Assembly (NCBI RefSeq): GCF_000014445.1
Contig: NC_008531.1
Location: forward strand, 527,001-591,000
Length of the DNA stretch: 64,000 nt
Direction: 5' to 3'
DNA from: Leuconostoc mesenteroides subsp. mesenteroides ATCC 8293
GTDB lineage: Bacteria; Bacillota; Bacilli; Lactobacillales; Lactobacillaceae
In this document: one piece after another, positions 12,742-21,516 of the stretch
Layout of the letters: every line of letters begins with the position of its first letter
How positions within the stretch are numbered: position 1 is the stretch's first letter
The notes under the pieces: model-generated
Told to the model about the DNA's origin: nothing
The model's database searches: none
Seen by the model: the letters and a program-made list of their open reading frames with translations, nothing else
Position numbers and translations under genes: made by a program

Positions 12742-13883
12742 TGAAGCGGATTGGTTTTCGTGGTTATATAGCGATTGTCGTTGGTATTTTGATTATCGCC
12801 GTTGGCATTTTATATTTTTTCAATGTGAATCGTGTCACACTAACAACAAGTAAAAAAACAAGTGGTGTCCAGTTGACTCAGAGCACACCAGGTCAGTACC
12901 AAACGGTGATCAAAAATGGTCGTTATTTGGTGAGTGCAGCTCGTGGTATTACGTCAACTTCTGAGACGAATAGTCTTGATGTGAAAAACTTTGAATCATC
13001 ATTGCTTGATTTGGCTAAAACACATTTTAAGACGAGCAGTTATATTTTTCAAGAGGGACAATATTTGAGTTCGTCTACTGTTTCTTCATTACTTGAGCGT
13101 AAAAGTAGCAGTAATAGTGATGGATTAAATCCTGAAGATAATGGTAAGACAGATAGTTCACGTAATCCGATTTACGTTCAAACACTAACCGAACAAGATT
13201 TCATGACCAAAGATGGTGACGACCTTAAATTAGCTGGCATGGTTATCGGCGTAGCGATGAACACACAGGATGAATACCAAAAAGAACAATATGGTGCTAC
13301 ATATACACAAAATATTTCAGATGCTGATCGCATAGCTTATGGTAAAAAAATTGCACCAGAAATTATCAAAAAAGTTCGAGAACAAAAAGGGGTTGATTCA
13401 GATACGCCTATTGTGATTGCCATGTATGCCAATTCAAAAACAGATTCATTAGCGCCAGGTAACTTTTATGCAGAGTCTACAAGTAGTAGCGGAACTGACT
13501 TGAAAGAATGGACTAGCATTAATCAAAAGTCTATTGTTTTGCCTAAGGAATCAACTGATACATCAAGCTTGGGTTCAGAGGCTAACACATCTTTTGCTAA
13601 CTTTAAAAATGATGTTTCAAATTTCTTTCCTAATATAGCTGGTGCTACGGCAGTTGCTAATTTTAAGTCAGGTACGCTTTCTAGTATGAAAGTTACAGTG
13701 ACAACACAGTTCTACAGTCAAACTGAGATTGAAAGTTTTGCGACATATGTATCTCAATCGGCCTTAAAGTATTTACCAACGAATGTACCGATTCGAATAA
13801 TTATTAAAGCTGCCAATGAAATGCAAGCAATTCTAATCCGTAATTCAGGTGACAAAACATTTACGACAACAATATTAGACTAA
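12741..13883 (+). CDS. camS: CamS-family protein without lipobox
   Basis: 380 residues. CamS proteins are normally lipoproteins; in staphylococci the signal peptide yields a sex-pheromone-like peptide. Here the N-terminus is Lys/Arg-rich, then one hydrophobic segment (about residues 8-28), and no cysteine follows, so lipid anchoring is impossible. The protein is probably held by the uncleaved helix. The CamS core (TLTEQDF, DRIAYGKKIAPEIIKK, ATAVANFKSGTLSSM) is clear. The usual pcrA-ligA-camS order is kept, but gatCAB does not follow. Confidence 0.85.
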
Positions 13884-13912
13884 AAAAATCGACCAACTTG
13901 GTCGATTTTTTT
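13883..13912. terminator. bidirectional terminator
   Basis: AAAAAATCGACC and GGTCGATTTTTT pair around the loop AACTT. It ends camS and the converging MucBP-type gene. Confidence 0.9.
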
Positions 13913-14603
13913 ATAGCTTGTTAATATAAATACTGTTAATCCATCCTTTAGTAGCTATTTTATACCAAACAATGTTATTATCATCGTGAATTTCTTCCGT
14001 TATTGCCACAAAATCACTATCGGAAACACTACCGATTGGCAACCCATAAGGTTCAGCATAGACTTCTATAGATTGATCGGGAAGGAAATTAACAACCGCG
14101 TTAGGCTGATTACTTTTACTTTTTTCTGCATCATTAAAATAGTTAATATTTTCAACTTCTGGAGCTGTGTCTGACAATTTCATTTGGGTAGCATCATAAC
14201 GAATCCAATGATAGTCACCAATTTGATACCAAAATTGACCATTACCAGAAATAGCGCGTAATTGAGTTGCCCAAAAAGTATTTGGGTTTAAGTTTGTCGT
14301 AACGTTTGATAAATTATCTGGCTCTAGAAAAACTTGTACACTGGTTACTGTTTCGATAAACATGTTAATACGGTGTACAGCTTGCCATTCTTGTGGCCGA
14401 TAATAAAGCTCTAATGACTGAGGTAGGCTACCAAACAATCCCGTCAAAGATCCTGAAGTATCGATATACTGATAATTGACGATATCTAAAATTGCGATTT
14501 CGTAAGGTGCGCCTGCTTCGCCATCTAATCTTGTTGGTTCGTGTAACTCATCACCAGTTGCTATATTTTTATAATAAACCCATACGGGCGATGTATTTGC
14601 CAT
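13911..14603 (-). CDS. MucBP/SH3-like domain protein, no signal peptide
   Basis: 230 residues. The first 70 residues (VWVYYKNIATGDEL, then YELYY-like strands ending LELYYRP) resemble a MucBP domain. Two SH3/GW-like segments follow, each ending in a W-x-Y or W-I-x-S pattern (FWYQIGDYHWIRYDA, IVWYKIATKGWINSIYI). Such modules normally bind mucin or wall polymers outside the cell, yet there is no signal peptide, transmembrane helix or LPxTG. AAAGGGG precedes the ATG. It has its own promoter. Function unknown; the domain call is moderate. Confidence 0.65.
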   Translation of the reverse strand: MANTSPVWVYYKNIATGDELHEPTRLDGEAGAPYEIAILDIVNYQYIDTSGSLTGLFGSLPQSLELYYRPQEWQAVHRINMFIETVTSVQVFLEPDNLSNVTTNLNPNTFWATQLRAISGNGQFWYQIGDYHWIRYDATQMKLSDTAPEVENINYFNDAEKSKSNQPNAVVNFLPDQSIEVYAEPYGLPIGSVSDSDFVAITEEIHDDNNIVWYKIATKGWINSIYINKL

Positions 14604-14629
14604 AATATCCCCTTTGAATATACCTACAT

Positions 14630-14638
14630 ATTATATCA
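14630..14638 (-). promoter_or_regulatory. extended -10 promoter for MucBP-type gene
   Basis: On the minus strand TG-A-TATAAT lies 27 bases before the ATG. No -35 is recognised. Confidence 0.55.
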
Positions 14639-14642
14639 CAAA

Positions 14643-14667
14643 CAAAAAACGACCTGAAAGTCGTTTC
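14643..14667 (-). terminator. terminator of clpE
   Basis: On the minus strand, an AAACGAC arm pairs with GTCGTTT and is followed by a T-run. It ends clpE just before the promoter of the next gene. Confidence 0.75.
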
Positions 14668-14681
14668 ATATCACACGTAAG

Positions 14682-16736
14682 TTAAATTTTATTTACAGTA
14701 ACTGGTTCTGGCTTAACTTCACTAATAACAAATTCATTATGAACAATGTCAGCTTGCAAATGATGAACATCTGGGTGTTCTAAATAGAAATCGGCGATAC
14801 CATCGGCAATTTTATCTTGCATGACACGACGGAGAGGTCGAGCACCCATCGCAGGGTCATAACCGAGCTCCACTAATTTCTGCTTAGCAGCAGTGCTTAA
14901 ATCAATGTGCAAATCGTTGTCAGACAAGTTCTCATTCATATCAGTCAATAATAAGTCGACAATTTTTAGTAGATGATCTTGTGACAAAGGTTGGAAATCA
15001 ATGATATCGTCTAAACGGTTCAAGAACTCTGGACGGAAATAATTTTCCAAACGTTGCATCAAACGATTTTGTTGATCAACTTGGGCGAATCCCACAGGTG
15101 TATTTCCTGTGTCTGTTGAACCAGCGTTAGAAGTCATAATAATGACAGTGTCTTTGAAACTCACTATGTGACCTTGTGCATCAGTTAGACGGCCATCATC
15201 AAGAATCTGTAAGAACATGTTCATTACATCTGGATGTGCTTTTTCTACTTCATCAAAGAGAACCAATGAGTAGGGACGACGGCGAACTTGTTCTGTTAAT
15301 TGACCAGCCTCTTCGTAACCGACATAACCGGCAGGAGCACCAATCATTTTAGAAACGGTATGTTTTTCCATGTACTCTGACATGTCGAAACGAATCATTG
15401 CATCTTTGCTACCAAACATTTCCTTAGCTAATTGCTTGGCAGTTTCAGTTTTACCAACACCGGTCGGCCCGACAAATAGGAATGATCCAATTGGACGACC
15501 AGATTTTGTTAGACCAATACGATTACGGCGAATCGCCTTGGCTAGTTTTTCTACTGCCTCATCTTGACCAATTACATGTTTCGATAAGTTTTTATCCAAA
15601 TCTTTTAGTTGATTAGCCTCGTTTTCTTTTAAAGCTCCAACAGGAATATCAGTTTTATCTTCAACAATTTTTAATATATCTTGCTCTGTTACTGTTTGTG
15701 GCTTTGACATCTCGGGGTGAGCCTCGACTTGTGCCTTTTGTGACTCAAGTTGGTTTACCTGATCACGCCAATAGCTTGCTTTTTCAAAATCTTCTTTATC
15801 AATTGCTTCTTGCTTTAATTTATCAGCTGCTTCGATATTCACTTGAATAGTTTTGGGGTCCGCAACTTTCATTGTCAAATTTTTACGTGAGCCAGCTTCA
15901 TCAAGTAAATCAATTGCTTTATCCGGTAGGAATCTTTCTGGAATGTAACGATCAGATAGTTCAACAGCTGCTTGAAGGGCAGAATCACTGAATGTAACAT
16001 AGTGATACTTTTCATACCGTTCACTAATTCCTTCTAAAATCGTGATAGTTTCTTCTTTAGAAGGTTCTTCGACTTGCACTGGCTGGAAACGACGGGCAAT
16101 AGCACCATCTTTTTCAATTTTTCGATACTCATTTAAAGTTGTTGCACCGATTAATTGGAACTCACCACGAGCTAGGGCAGGCTTCAAAATATTACCTGCA
16201 TCCATACCACCTTCAGCATTTCCGGCACCCATAATTTCATGAATTTCATCAATGAACAAGATGACATCATCGCTGTTCGTAACTTCTTTCATTAATTCAC
16301 GCATCCGTGCTTCGAATTGACCACGCATGCTCGTACCTTGAACTAAGGCCGACATTTCCAAACGAATAACTTCTTTATGCTGTAACTTTTCAGGCACCTT
16401 TCCAGCTACAATAGCTTGCGCTAGGCCTTCAACAATAGCTGTTTTACCAACACCAGGTTCACCAATTAGTACTGGATTATTCTTTGTACGACGATTTAAA
16501 ATTTCAATTGTGCGAGCAACTTCGTTATCTCGACCAATAACAGGGTCGAGCTTTCCGTCGCGAGCTTGTTTGGTTAAATTAATACCAAACTCATCAAGTA
16601 AGCGTCTTTTTTTATTACCATTATTATTTTTTTGTGCTTGTGTATTTTGTTGTCCTTGTGCTTGCGCCATTTGTTCATTCATTGCGCGAAACATTTCATC
16701 TAAATTACCAAAACCAAACGAATCTTGTTGTGCCAT
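14682..16736 (-). CDS. clpE: ClpE-type AAA+ ATPase lacking the N-terminal zinc finger
   Basis: 684 residues. Hsp100 unfoldase with two AAA+ modules. D1 has GEPGVGKTA near residue 93. A UVR motif ([12 protein letters not shown]) sits in the linker. D2 has GPTGVGKTE and SNAGS sensor residues. A VGF tripeptide at the position of the ClpP-docking loop suggests it feeds ClpP. The N-terminal segment [14 protein letters not shown] matches the region that follows the zinc finger in lactobacillar ClpE, but the CxxC pairs are absent and the region upstream does not encode them. It is transcribed from a CIRCE-controlled promoter. ClpL is the alternative name; the VGF loop and linker favour ClpE. Confidence 0.85.
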   Translation of the reverse strand: MAQQDSFGFGNLDEMFRAMNEQMAQAQGQQNTQAQKNNNGNKKRRLLDEFGINLTKQARDGKLDPVIGRDNEVARTIEILNRRTKNNPVLIGEPGVGKTAIVEGLAQAIVAGKVPEKLQHKEVIRLEMSALVQGTSMRGQFEARMRELMKEVTNSDDVILFIDEIHEIMGAGNAEGGMDAGNILKPALARGEFQLIGATTLNEYRKIEKDGAIARRFQPVQVEEPSKEETITILEGISERYEKYHYVTFSDSALQAAVELSDRYIPERFLPDKAIDLLDEAGSRKNLTMKVADPKTIQVNIEAADKLKQEAIDKEDFEKASYWRDQVNQLESQKAQVEAHPEMSKPQTVTEQDILKIVEDKTDIPVGALKENEANQLKDLDKNLSKHVIGQDEAVEKLAKAIRRNRIGLTKSGRPIGSFLFVGPTGVGKTETAKQLAKEMFGSKDAMIRFDMSEYMEKHTVSKMIGAPAGYVGYEEAGQLTEQVRRRPYSLVLFDEVEKAHPDVMNMFLQILDDGRLTDAQGHIVSFKDTVIIMTSNAGSTDTGNTPVGFAQVDQQNRLMQRLENYFRPEFLNRLDDIIDFQPLSQDHLLKIVDLLLTDMNENLSDNDLHIDLSTAAKQKLVELGYDPAMGARPLRRVMQDKIADGIADFYLEHPDVHHLQADIVHNEFVISEVKPEPVTVNKI

Positions 16737-16826
16737 ATCTTTTACTTAGTGTGAAGCACCATGGAATACAGTTATTGCATTTCACCATAGTATTGCACAC
16801 GATTCCTTTCTGTAGGTTATGCTTTA

Positions 16827-16854
16827 ATTATAGCACGATTTAAGAAAAATGCAA
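16827..16854 (-). promoter_or_regulatory. clpE promoter
   Basis: On the minus strand: TTGCAT (16849-16854), a 16-base spacer, then TATAAT (16827-16832) with an upstream TG extension. CIRCE lies directly behind the -35 box. Confidence 0.8.
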
Positions 16855-16860
16855 TTAAAA

Positions 16861-16887
16861 TTAGCACTCTTTAAAGTAGAGTGCTAA
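16861..16887. promoter_or_regulatory. CIRCE element (HrcA operator)
   Basis: TTAGCACTC, nine bases, GAGTGCTAA: a perfect match to the CIRCE consensus. It lies between divergent promoters, 6 bp behind the clpE -35 and 9 bp before the TG of the extended -10 of the 57-residue ORF. HrcA bound here could therefore control both. hrcA itself is not in the window. Confidence 0.97.
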
Positions 16888-16896
16888 TTTTAAAAA

Positions 16897-16905
16897 TGTT
16901 ATACT
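16897..16905 (+). promoter_or_regulatory. extended -10 promoter for 57-residue ORF
   Basis: TG-T-TATACT. The position where a -35 would lie overlaps the right arm of CIRCE, so HrcA binding would block it. Confidence 0.6.
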
Positions 16906-16921
16906 GTCTATGAGGTGAATT

Positions 16922-17095
16922 ATGGATTATACACAAGCATTAAATGATTTGCGTGATGGGAAAATAGACGAAATTGAAGTGACACCAGCAGTATTTCCGG
17001 AATTTCAAAAGGCATGGGCAAATTTCGCATATCAGAATACTATTCGTGGTATTGCTCACGCTCACGGTAAAGTTACATATGTTCGCTCAAATTGA
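16922..17095 (+). CDS. uncharacterised 57-residue protein, CIRCE-linked
   Basis: Starts MDYTQALNDLRDGKIDEIEV and ends GKVTYVRSN. It is a soluble small protein with no membrane segment or cysteine. GAGGTG at 16912-16917 is well placed and the ORF follows directly on a promoter under CIRCE, so it is likely expressed as a heat-shock gene. I do not recognise the family. Position between clpE and mreB says little except shared stress control. Confidence 0.7.
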   Translation: MDYTQALNDLRDGKIDEIEVTPAVFPEFQKAWANFAYQNTIRGIAHAHGKVTYVRSN

Positions 17096-17117
17096 TGTGC
17101 GAATTAAACCAGTTTTA

Positions 17118-17126
17118 TGCTACAAT
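17118..17126 (+). promoter_or_regulatory. extended -10 promoter for mreB
   Basis: TG-C-TACAAT, 66 bases before the GTG start of mreB. No matching -35. Confidence 0.55.
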
Positions 17127-17191
17127 ATTATAAGTTAAGTAAAATTTAAATGTGTTGCAATTGCAGTCGTAACACGATAAGGGGCAGTACA

Positions 17192-18199
17192 GTGGCATTT
17201 TCATTTGGACAAAAAAATGTTGGTATCGATCTGGGTACCGCTAACACATATGTATATATCGAAGGTCGTGGCATCATATTGCGTGAACCATCAGTAGTTG
17301 CGCGTAATACACAAACCAATGAAGTCGTTGCTGTAGGTTCTGAAGCTAAAGACATGTTAGGCCGAACACCTGCAAGTATCGCTGCTATTCGTCCGATGCG
17401 TGACGGTGTTATTGCCGATTATGATACAACCGTTGCAATGATTCGTTACTATTTGCAAAAAGCACTTGGCGGACGTATTGGCAAACCTTATGTAACGATT
17501 GGCGTACCTTCAGGTGTAACAGCTGTTGAAAGACGTGCTGTTATTGATGCTGCTCGTGTTGCTGGCGCGCGTGACGCTTATGTTATAGAGGAGCCTTTTG
17601 CCGCAGCGGTTGGTGCTGGGTTACCAGTTATGGATCCTACTGGATCAATGGTTGTTGACATGGGCGGCGGAACGACTGATGTTGCGACAATTTCATTAGG
17701 TGGAATTGTTTCAAGCCGTTCAATCCGTATAGCCGGAGACAAGTTGGACGAAGCAATTGCTAATTTTGTTCGTAACAAATATAATGTTACCATTGGTGAG
17801 CCGACAGCTGAAAGACTCAAAATCGAAATTGGTGCTGCATCACTTGCTTTAGCACGTACCTTACCAAATGCTACGGTCAGAGGTCGTGACTTATTGACTG
17901 GTTTGCCTAAGACAATTGATGTTACCGCTGAAGATGTAGCCACATCAATTCAAGAACCAGTGCAAGAAATCGTGGCAGCTATTCGTGAGACGTTGGAATC
18001 GACTCAACCGGAGTTAGCTGCAGATGTTATTGATCACGGTATGATTTTGACCGGTGGTGGAGCATTATTGCGCGACATTGAAAAAATTATTCAGGATGCA
18101 ACTAAGGTACCAGTTTTAATAGCTAACGAGCCATTAGATGCAGTTGCTATTGGTACTGGTGAGGCGTTGAAATCTATTGATGTCATGCGACAAAAGTAA
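17192..18199 (+). CDS. mreB: rod-shape determining actin-like protein MreB
   Basis: 335 residues. Bacterial actin that directs lateral wall synthesis. [14 protein letters not shown] (phosphate 1), [29 protein letters not shown] (phosphate 2) and [13 protein letters not shown] (adenosine motif) are intact. The GTG at 17192 is chosen because AAGGGG at 17179-17184 is well spaced and the protein then begins at the family's usual N-terminus. Leuconostocs are ovoid, yet the full mreBCD set is kept. A strong hairpin follows the stop, separating it from mreC. Confidence 0.96.
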   Translation: MAFSFGQKNVGIDLGTANTYVYIEGRGIILREPSVVARNTQTNEVVAVGSEAKDMLGRTPASIAAIRPMRDGVIADYDTTVAMIRYYLQKALGGRIGKPYVTIGVPSGVTAVERRAVIDAARVAGARDAYVIEEPFAAAVGAGLPVMDPTGSMVVDMGGGTTDVATISLGGIVSSRSIRIAGDKLDEAIANFVRNKYNVTIGEPTAERLKIEIGAASLALARTLPNATVRGRDLLTGLPKTIDVTAEDVATSIQEPVQEIVAAIRETLESTQPELAADVIDHGMILTGGGALLRDIEKIIQDATKVPVLIANEPLDAVAIGTGEALKSIDVMRQK

Positions 18200-18210
18200 T
18201 GGTAGTTTAA

Positions 18211-18248
18211 AATAGCGTGGCGCTTGCGCTACGCTATTATTTATTTTC
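18211..18248 (+). terminator. hairpin after mreB
   Basis: A 13-bp arm beginning AATAGCGT pairs with one ending ACGCTATT around a very short loop, followed by a loose T/A-rich tail. It may be a weak terminator or an mRNA-processing/stability hairpin between mreB and mreC. Confidence 0.5.
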
Positions 18249-18360
18249 AAGAATTAATGTCAAATAAAAGTTTCTAAGTAAAACAAGGTAGCATACCATT
18301 GAAAGTAGATGAAACTGTCAACTGTTTTTAGAAGTGGTAACTGGCTTTTTGGGGAAATAC

Positions 18361-19218
18361 ATGAAAAAAATATTTTCATCACGCACGTTGGTATCAATAA
18401 TTGTTGCGTTTATAGTAATTGTAAGTTTAATTGCAGGATCAAATTGGTGGGCCAAGAGAACGAATACGCCACCTTTTTTACAGCGGTTTGGGAATGATTT
18501 AGCGGGTGGCGTTAGTCGTATTATTGCTGTTCCAACGACTGCCGTTGGGCGTACAGCAAATAGTATTAGTAACCTGTTAGATACATTTGAAGAAAACAAG
18601 CGGTTGAAATCTAAGATTGATGAATTTGCTCAAGACAAGGTTCACCTACAAACAGTTGAAGAAGAGAACAAATCTCTGAAGCAACAATTAAAACTAAAAG
18701 CCACATTGACAGACTATAAAACAGTTTCGGCTGTGACCATTAGTCGTTCACCGACAACATGGCAGTCACAATTAGTTATCGATGAAGGATCCAATTCAGG
18801 TTTGAAAAAAGGGATGCCAGTGCTTGCAGGTGCCGGAATTATTGGCCGTATTAGTGAAGTAAACACAACTAATTCAAAAGTGGCTTTGATTTCTGATACT
18901 AGTTCCGATGCCAATAGATTTGCGATTAAAATTAAGGGTGATGATGGCGATGTTAACGGCATTGTAACAAGTTTTAACCGTGAGAAAAATCAACTAATTA
19001 TGGGGCAAGTTACGTCAAATAATAAAATCAGTAAAGGTGATTTAGTTGAAACTTCTGGCCTCGGTGGTGTTATTCCAGCAGGATTGTACGTTGGTAAGGT
19101 TGCTAGTGTCACGACGGATGATTATGGTTTATCCAAGAAAATATACATTGAACCTGCGGCTGATCTAGGTAATATCACCACAGTTATGGTTGCAATTTCA
19201 CAGATAGGAGCAAATTAA
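18361..19218 (+). CDS. mreC: rod-shape determining protein MreC
   Basis: 285 residues. One N-terminal transmembrane helix, a coiled coil (about residues 70-105, with ENKSLKQQLKL), then the extracytoplasmic beta domain (VIDEGSNSGLKKGMPVLAGAGIIGRI) of MreC. It links MreB filaments to the wall-synthesis machinery. The start at 18361 has GGGGAA before it. It overlaps mreD by TAATG. It lies 160 bp after mreB with no clear promoter between. Confidence 0.93.
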   Translation: MKKIFSSRTLVSIIVAFIVIVSLIAGSNWWAKRTNTPPFLQRFGNDLAGGVSRIIAVPTTAVGRTANSISNLLDTFEENKRLKSKIDEFAQDKVHLQTVEEENKSLKQQLKLKATLTDYKTVSAVTISRSPTTWQSQLVIDEGSNSGLKKGMPVLAGAGIIGRISEVNTTNSKVALISDTSSDANRFAIKIKGDDGDVNGIVTSFNREKNQLIMGQVTSNNKISKGDLVETSGLGGVIPAGLYVGKVASVTTDDYGLSKKIYIEPAADLGNITTVMVAISQIGAN

Positions 19219-19745
19219 TGGCATTTTGGCAATTGACGAGATTGCGTGTAATTTATCCTGTGTTATTATTTTTGATACTGTTTGTTGATGGAACATTCAT
19301 GTCTAGTATGGGGGGGTTATTTACACAATTTCCTTGGCATATTTTACCCACTTTGACACTTGGTTGGCTCTTTTTGGGTGTCCAATTTGATGTTGAAAAC
19401 GAGTTACCTTTATGGTTTTATATTGTGGTCATTGGTATATTGTTTGATATGTACTACACTGGTATTTTTGGTACATATACTTTTGCATTTATTGCCGCGG
19501 TAGCTGTGATGAAGCAACTGCATAAAGTGCTAGATGAGCGTCTAGTAAGTGGCTTGCTTTTATATTTAGCTGGCTTGCTTATTTACCTACTGATTTCTTA
19601 TGTTAGTGGATTTGTTACTGGAATTGCTAATGTTAGTATGTTATCGTTTTTATTGTACGAGGTATTGCCAACAGTAATTTTAAATCTAGTTTTTGCGGCT
19701 GCATCATATTATCCCGTATGGTCTTTATTTCAGTTTCTGCGTTGA
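19218..19745 (+). CDS. mreD: rod-shape determining membrane protein MreD
   Basis: 175 residues with five to six hydrophobic segments; MreD family by pattern and position after mreC. TAATG overlap with mreC and AGGAG at about 19206. The stop codon overlaps the -35 box of the T-box promoter. Confidence 0.88.
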   Translation: MAFWQLTRLRVIYPVLLFLILFVDGTFMSSMGGLFTQFPWHILPTLTLGWLFLGVQFDVENELPLWFYIVVIGILFDMYYTGIFGTYTFAFIAAVAVMKQLHKVLDERLVSGLLLYLAGLLIYLLISYVSGFVTGIANVSMLSFLLYEVLPTVILNLVFAAASYYPVWSLFQFLR

Positions 19746-19769
19746 CAAGTTATCTTTTTATAGTATAAT
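19742..19769 (+). promoter_or_regulatory. promoter of T-box leader
   Basis: TTGACA (19742-19747), 16-base spacer, TATAAT (19764-19769). Consensus boxes. Transcription starts near 19776. Confidence 0.88.
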
Positions 19770-19775
19770 TATGAC

Positions 19776-20036
19776 CATATAGTAAAACGTTGAGTAGAAG
19801 AGTAGTTCATTTTAAATTTAGAAGAGAATTTGCGGTTGCTGTGAGCAAATAGTTAAATTGAACGAAACACATCTATGAGTATAAAGCTGAACAAAGTAAG
19901 CTTTGTCGGAAGTGTCCGTTATCACATAACAGTCTTTGACTTATTGAGATGCTACTAGTGATAGTAGCATAACAAAGAGGTGGAACCGCGATGAAACGCC
20001 CTCTAAATACATTTCTTGTATTTGGGGGCGTTTTTA
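19776..20036 (+). promoter_or_regulatory. T-box riboswitch, complete module
   Basis: Loop-E strands AGTA (near 19805) and GAA, an AGAAGAGA internal motif and distal-loop sequences form Stem I. Stem III is ATGCTACTA/TAGTAGCAT (19949-19970). The T-box AGGTGGAACCGCG is at 19978-19990 and the terminator AACGCC...GGCGTT with T-run at 19995-20035. The specifier region reads GAAACACA. Taken one base after GAA the codon is CAC (His) followed by a purine; taken directly it is ACA (Thr). The bulge TGGA would pair with a U73 tRNA, which is unusual for His. Specificity is therefore unresolved. It controls the amino-acid ABC transporter downstream. Confidence 0.9.
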
Positions 20037-20058
20037 ATTGGTTAGAAGACTGGTGGAG

Positions 20059-20146
20059 AACTTTTGTGTGAGCAAAAGTTGAATTCGAGGTGGAACCACG
20101 CTTTTGCGTCCTCTTGCAGTAGAAATACTGTAAGAGGATTTTTTCG
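20059..20146 (+). promoter_or_regulatory. second T-box antiterminator/terminator module without Stem I
   Basis: A stem-III-like hairpin (AACTTTTG/CAAAAGTT, 20059-20080), a second T-box AGGTGGAACCACG (20088-20100), and a second terminator with CCTCTTGCAGT pairing ACTGTAAGAGG and a T-run (20109-20146). Only about 22 bases separate it from the first terminator, so there is no room for its own Stem I. The bulge is again TGGA, implying the same tRNA class. Confidence 0.85.
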
Positions 20147-20231
20147 TTTTATAAATACATTATAAATGTGATTGTTCTTTCTCGTGAAAATATATGAGTT
20201 ATAAGTGCAATTCAACAAAGGAGTTTCAATT

Positions 20232-20873
20232 ATGAGTTATCTAACTACAATTCTTCCCAGTTTATTGGCTGGACTAAAAACGACGCTAGGGGTGTTCTTC
20301 CTAACAATCATTGGATCTGTACCATTGGGAATTTTAGTATCCTTAGGGATGAAATCACCTTACTTTACAATACGTTGGTTGATTAACGGTTATATCTGGA
20401 TTATGCGTGGTACGCCGTTACTTTTACAATTGATTTTTATCTACTATGGTCTTGGAATGATGGGTATAGCATTTCCACGATTTGAAGCTGCTATCATAGC
20501 GTTTATTATCAATTATGCAGCCTATCTTGCTGAAATTTTCCGTGGTGGACTACAATCAGTCCCAAGAGGGCAATATGATGCTGCTAAAGTACTTGGCTTT
20601 AGTAAAATACAAACATTTTTTAAAATAATTTTGCCACAAGTAATCAAGATTGTTGTTCCTTCATTTGGTAATGAAGTGATTAACTTGGTCAAGGACACTT
20701 CTTTAGTTTATGTTATTGGCTTAGGTGACATCTTGCGAGCAGGAAATATTGCGGCTAGTCGTGACGTCACTTTGATGCCATATCTATTAGTTGGATTGAT
20801 ATATTTGATTATGACGGCGGTTGTCACATTATTATTGCGCCGTAGTGAAACAGTTTTGAATACATGGAGGTAA
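20232..20873 (+). CDS. polar amino-acid ABC transporter permease
   Basis: 213 residues, five predicted helices. The HisM/GlnP-type permease loop (AAYLAEIFRGGLQSVPRGQYDAAKVLGFS) is present. Start at 20232 with AAAGGAG before it; the upstream in-frame TTG/ATT codons lack a site. Part of a permease-ATPase-binding protein operon behind a T-box, so uptake is induced when the cognate tRNA is uncharged. Substrate (His or Thr candidates) is inference. Confidence 0.9.
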   Translation: MSYLTTILPSLLAGLKTTLGVFFLTIIGSVPLGILVSLGMKSPYFTIRWLINGYIWIMRGTPLLLQLIFIYYGLGMMGIAFPRFEAAIIAFIINYAAYLAEIFRGGLQSVPRGQYDAAKVLGFSKIQTFFKIILPQVIKIVVPSFGNEVINLVKDTSLVYVIGLGDILRAGNIAASRDVTLMPYLLVGLIYLIMTAVVTLLLRRSETVLNTWR

Positions 20874-20877
20874 TTTA

Positions 20878-21516
20878 ATGTTAGAAATCAAAAACTTAAC
20901 TAAAAAATACGATCAAAATGTGATCTTTAAATCCTTGAATTTAACAGTACATGATGGTGAAGTATTAAGCATTGTCGGCCCATCTGGTATTGGTAAAACA
21001 ACCTTAATTAAAATTATGGCAGGATTAGAAACTGCAGACGATGGCGAAATTATTTTAAATGGTGAAAACATCGATATTAAAGGTGAAAGCTCCGATACGA
21101 ATATTGGCATGATTTTCCAAGATTTTAATCTATTCCCAAACTACACAGTCATTGACAATATCACGTTAGCACCTATTAATGTTAATAAACAGTCTTCATC
21201 AAAGGCCGTTGAACAAGGGCAGGAGCTTTTGGAATCCTTAGGCATGTTAGATAAAGCTAATTTGTTTCCCTATCAATTATCTGGTGGTCAAAAGCAGCGC
21301 GCAGCAATTGCACGTGCACTGGCCATGAACCCGAAAATTTTGGCATATGATGAACCTACAAGTGGATTGGATGAAGCATCGACACACCAAGTCGCTGATG
21401 TTGTTAAAACGCTTAAGAAACGTGGTGTAACACAAGTTATTATTACGCACGATCAGCCATTTGCTGAAATGGTTTCTGATCGCGTGTTTGATTTTGCAAC
21501 GGAGGTAAAACGCTAA
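20878..21516 (+). CDS. polar amino-acid ABC transporter ATPase
   Basis: 212 residues. Walker A GPSGIGKTT, Q-loop FQDFNLFPNYT, signature LSGGQKQRAAIARAL, Walker B ILAYDEPTSGLD and switch His are all present. Four bases after the permease and overlapping the next gene (TAATG). Slightly shorter than the usual 240 residues at the C-terminus. Confidence 0.92.
   Translation: MLEIKNLTKKYDQNVIFKSLNLTVHDGEVLSIVGPSGIGKTTLIKIMAGLETADDGEIILNGENIDIKGESSDTNIGMIFQDFNLFPNYTVIDNITLAPINVNKQSSSKAVEQGQELLESLGMLDKANLFPYQLSGGQKQRAAIARALAMNPKILAYDEPTSGLDEASTHQVADVVKTLKKRGVTQVIITHDQPFAEMVSDRVFDFATEVKR

Noticed and set aside
17578..17943. 121-codon open frame antisense to mreB
   Set aside because: Shadow of a conserved gene; no start signals.
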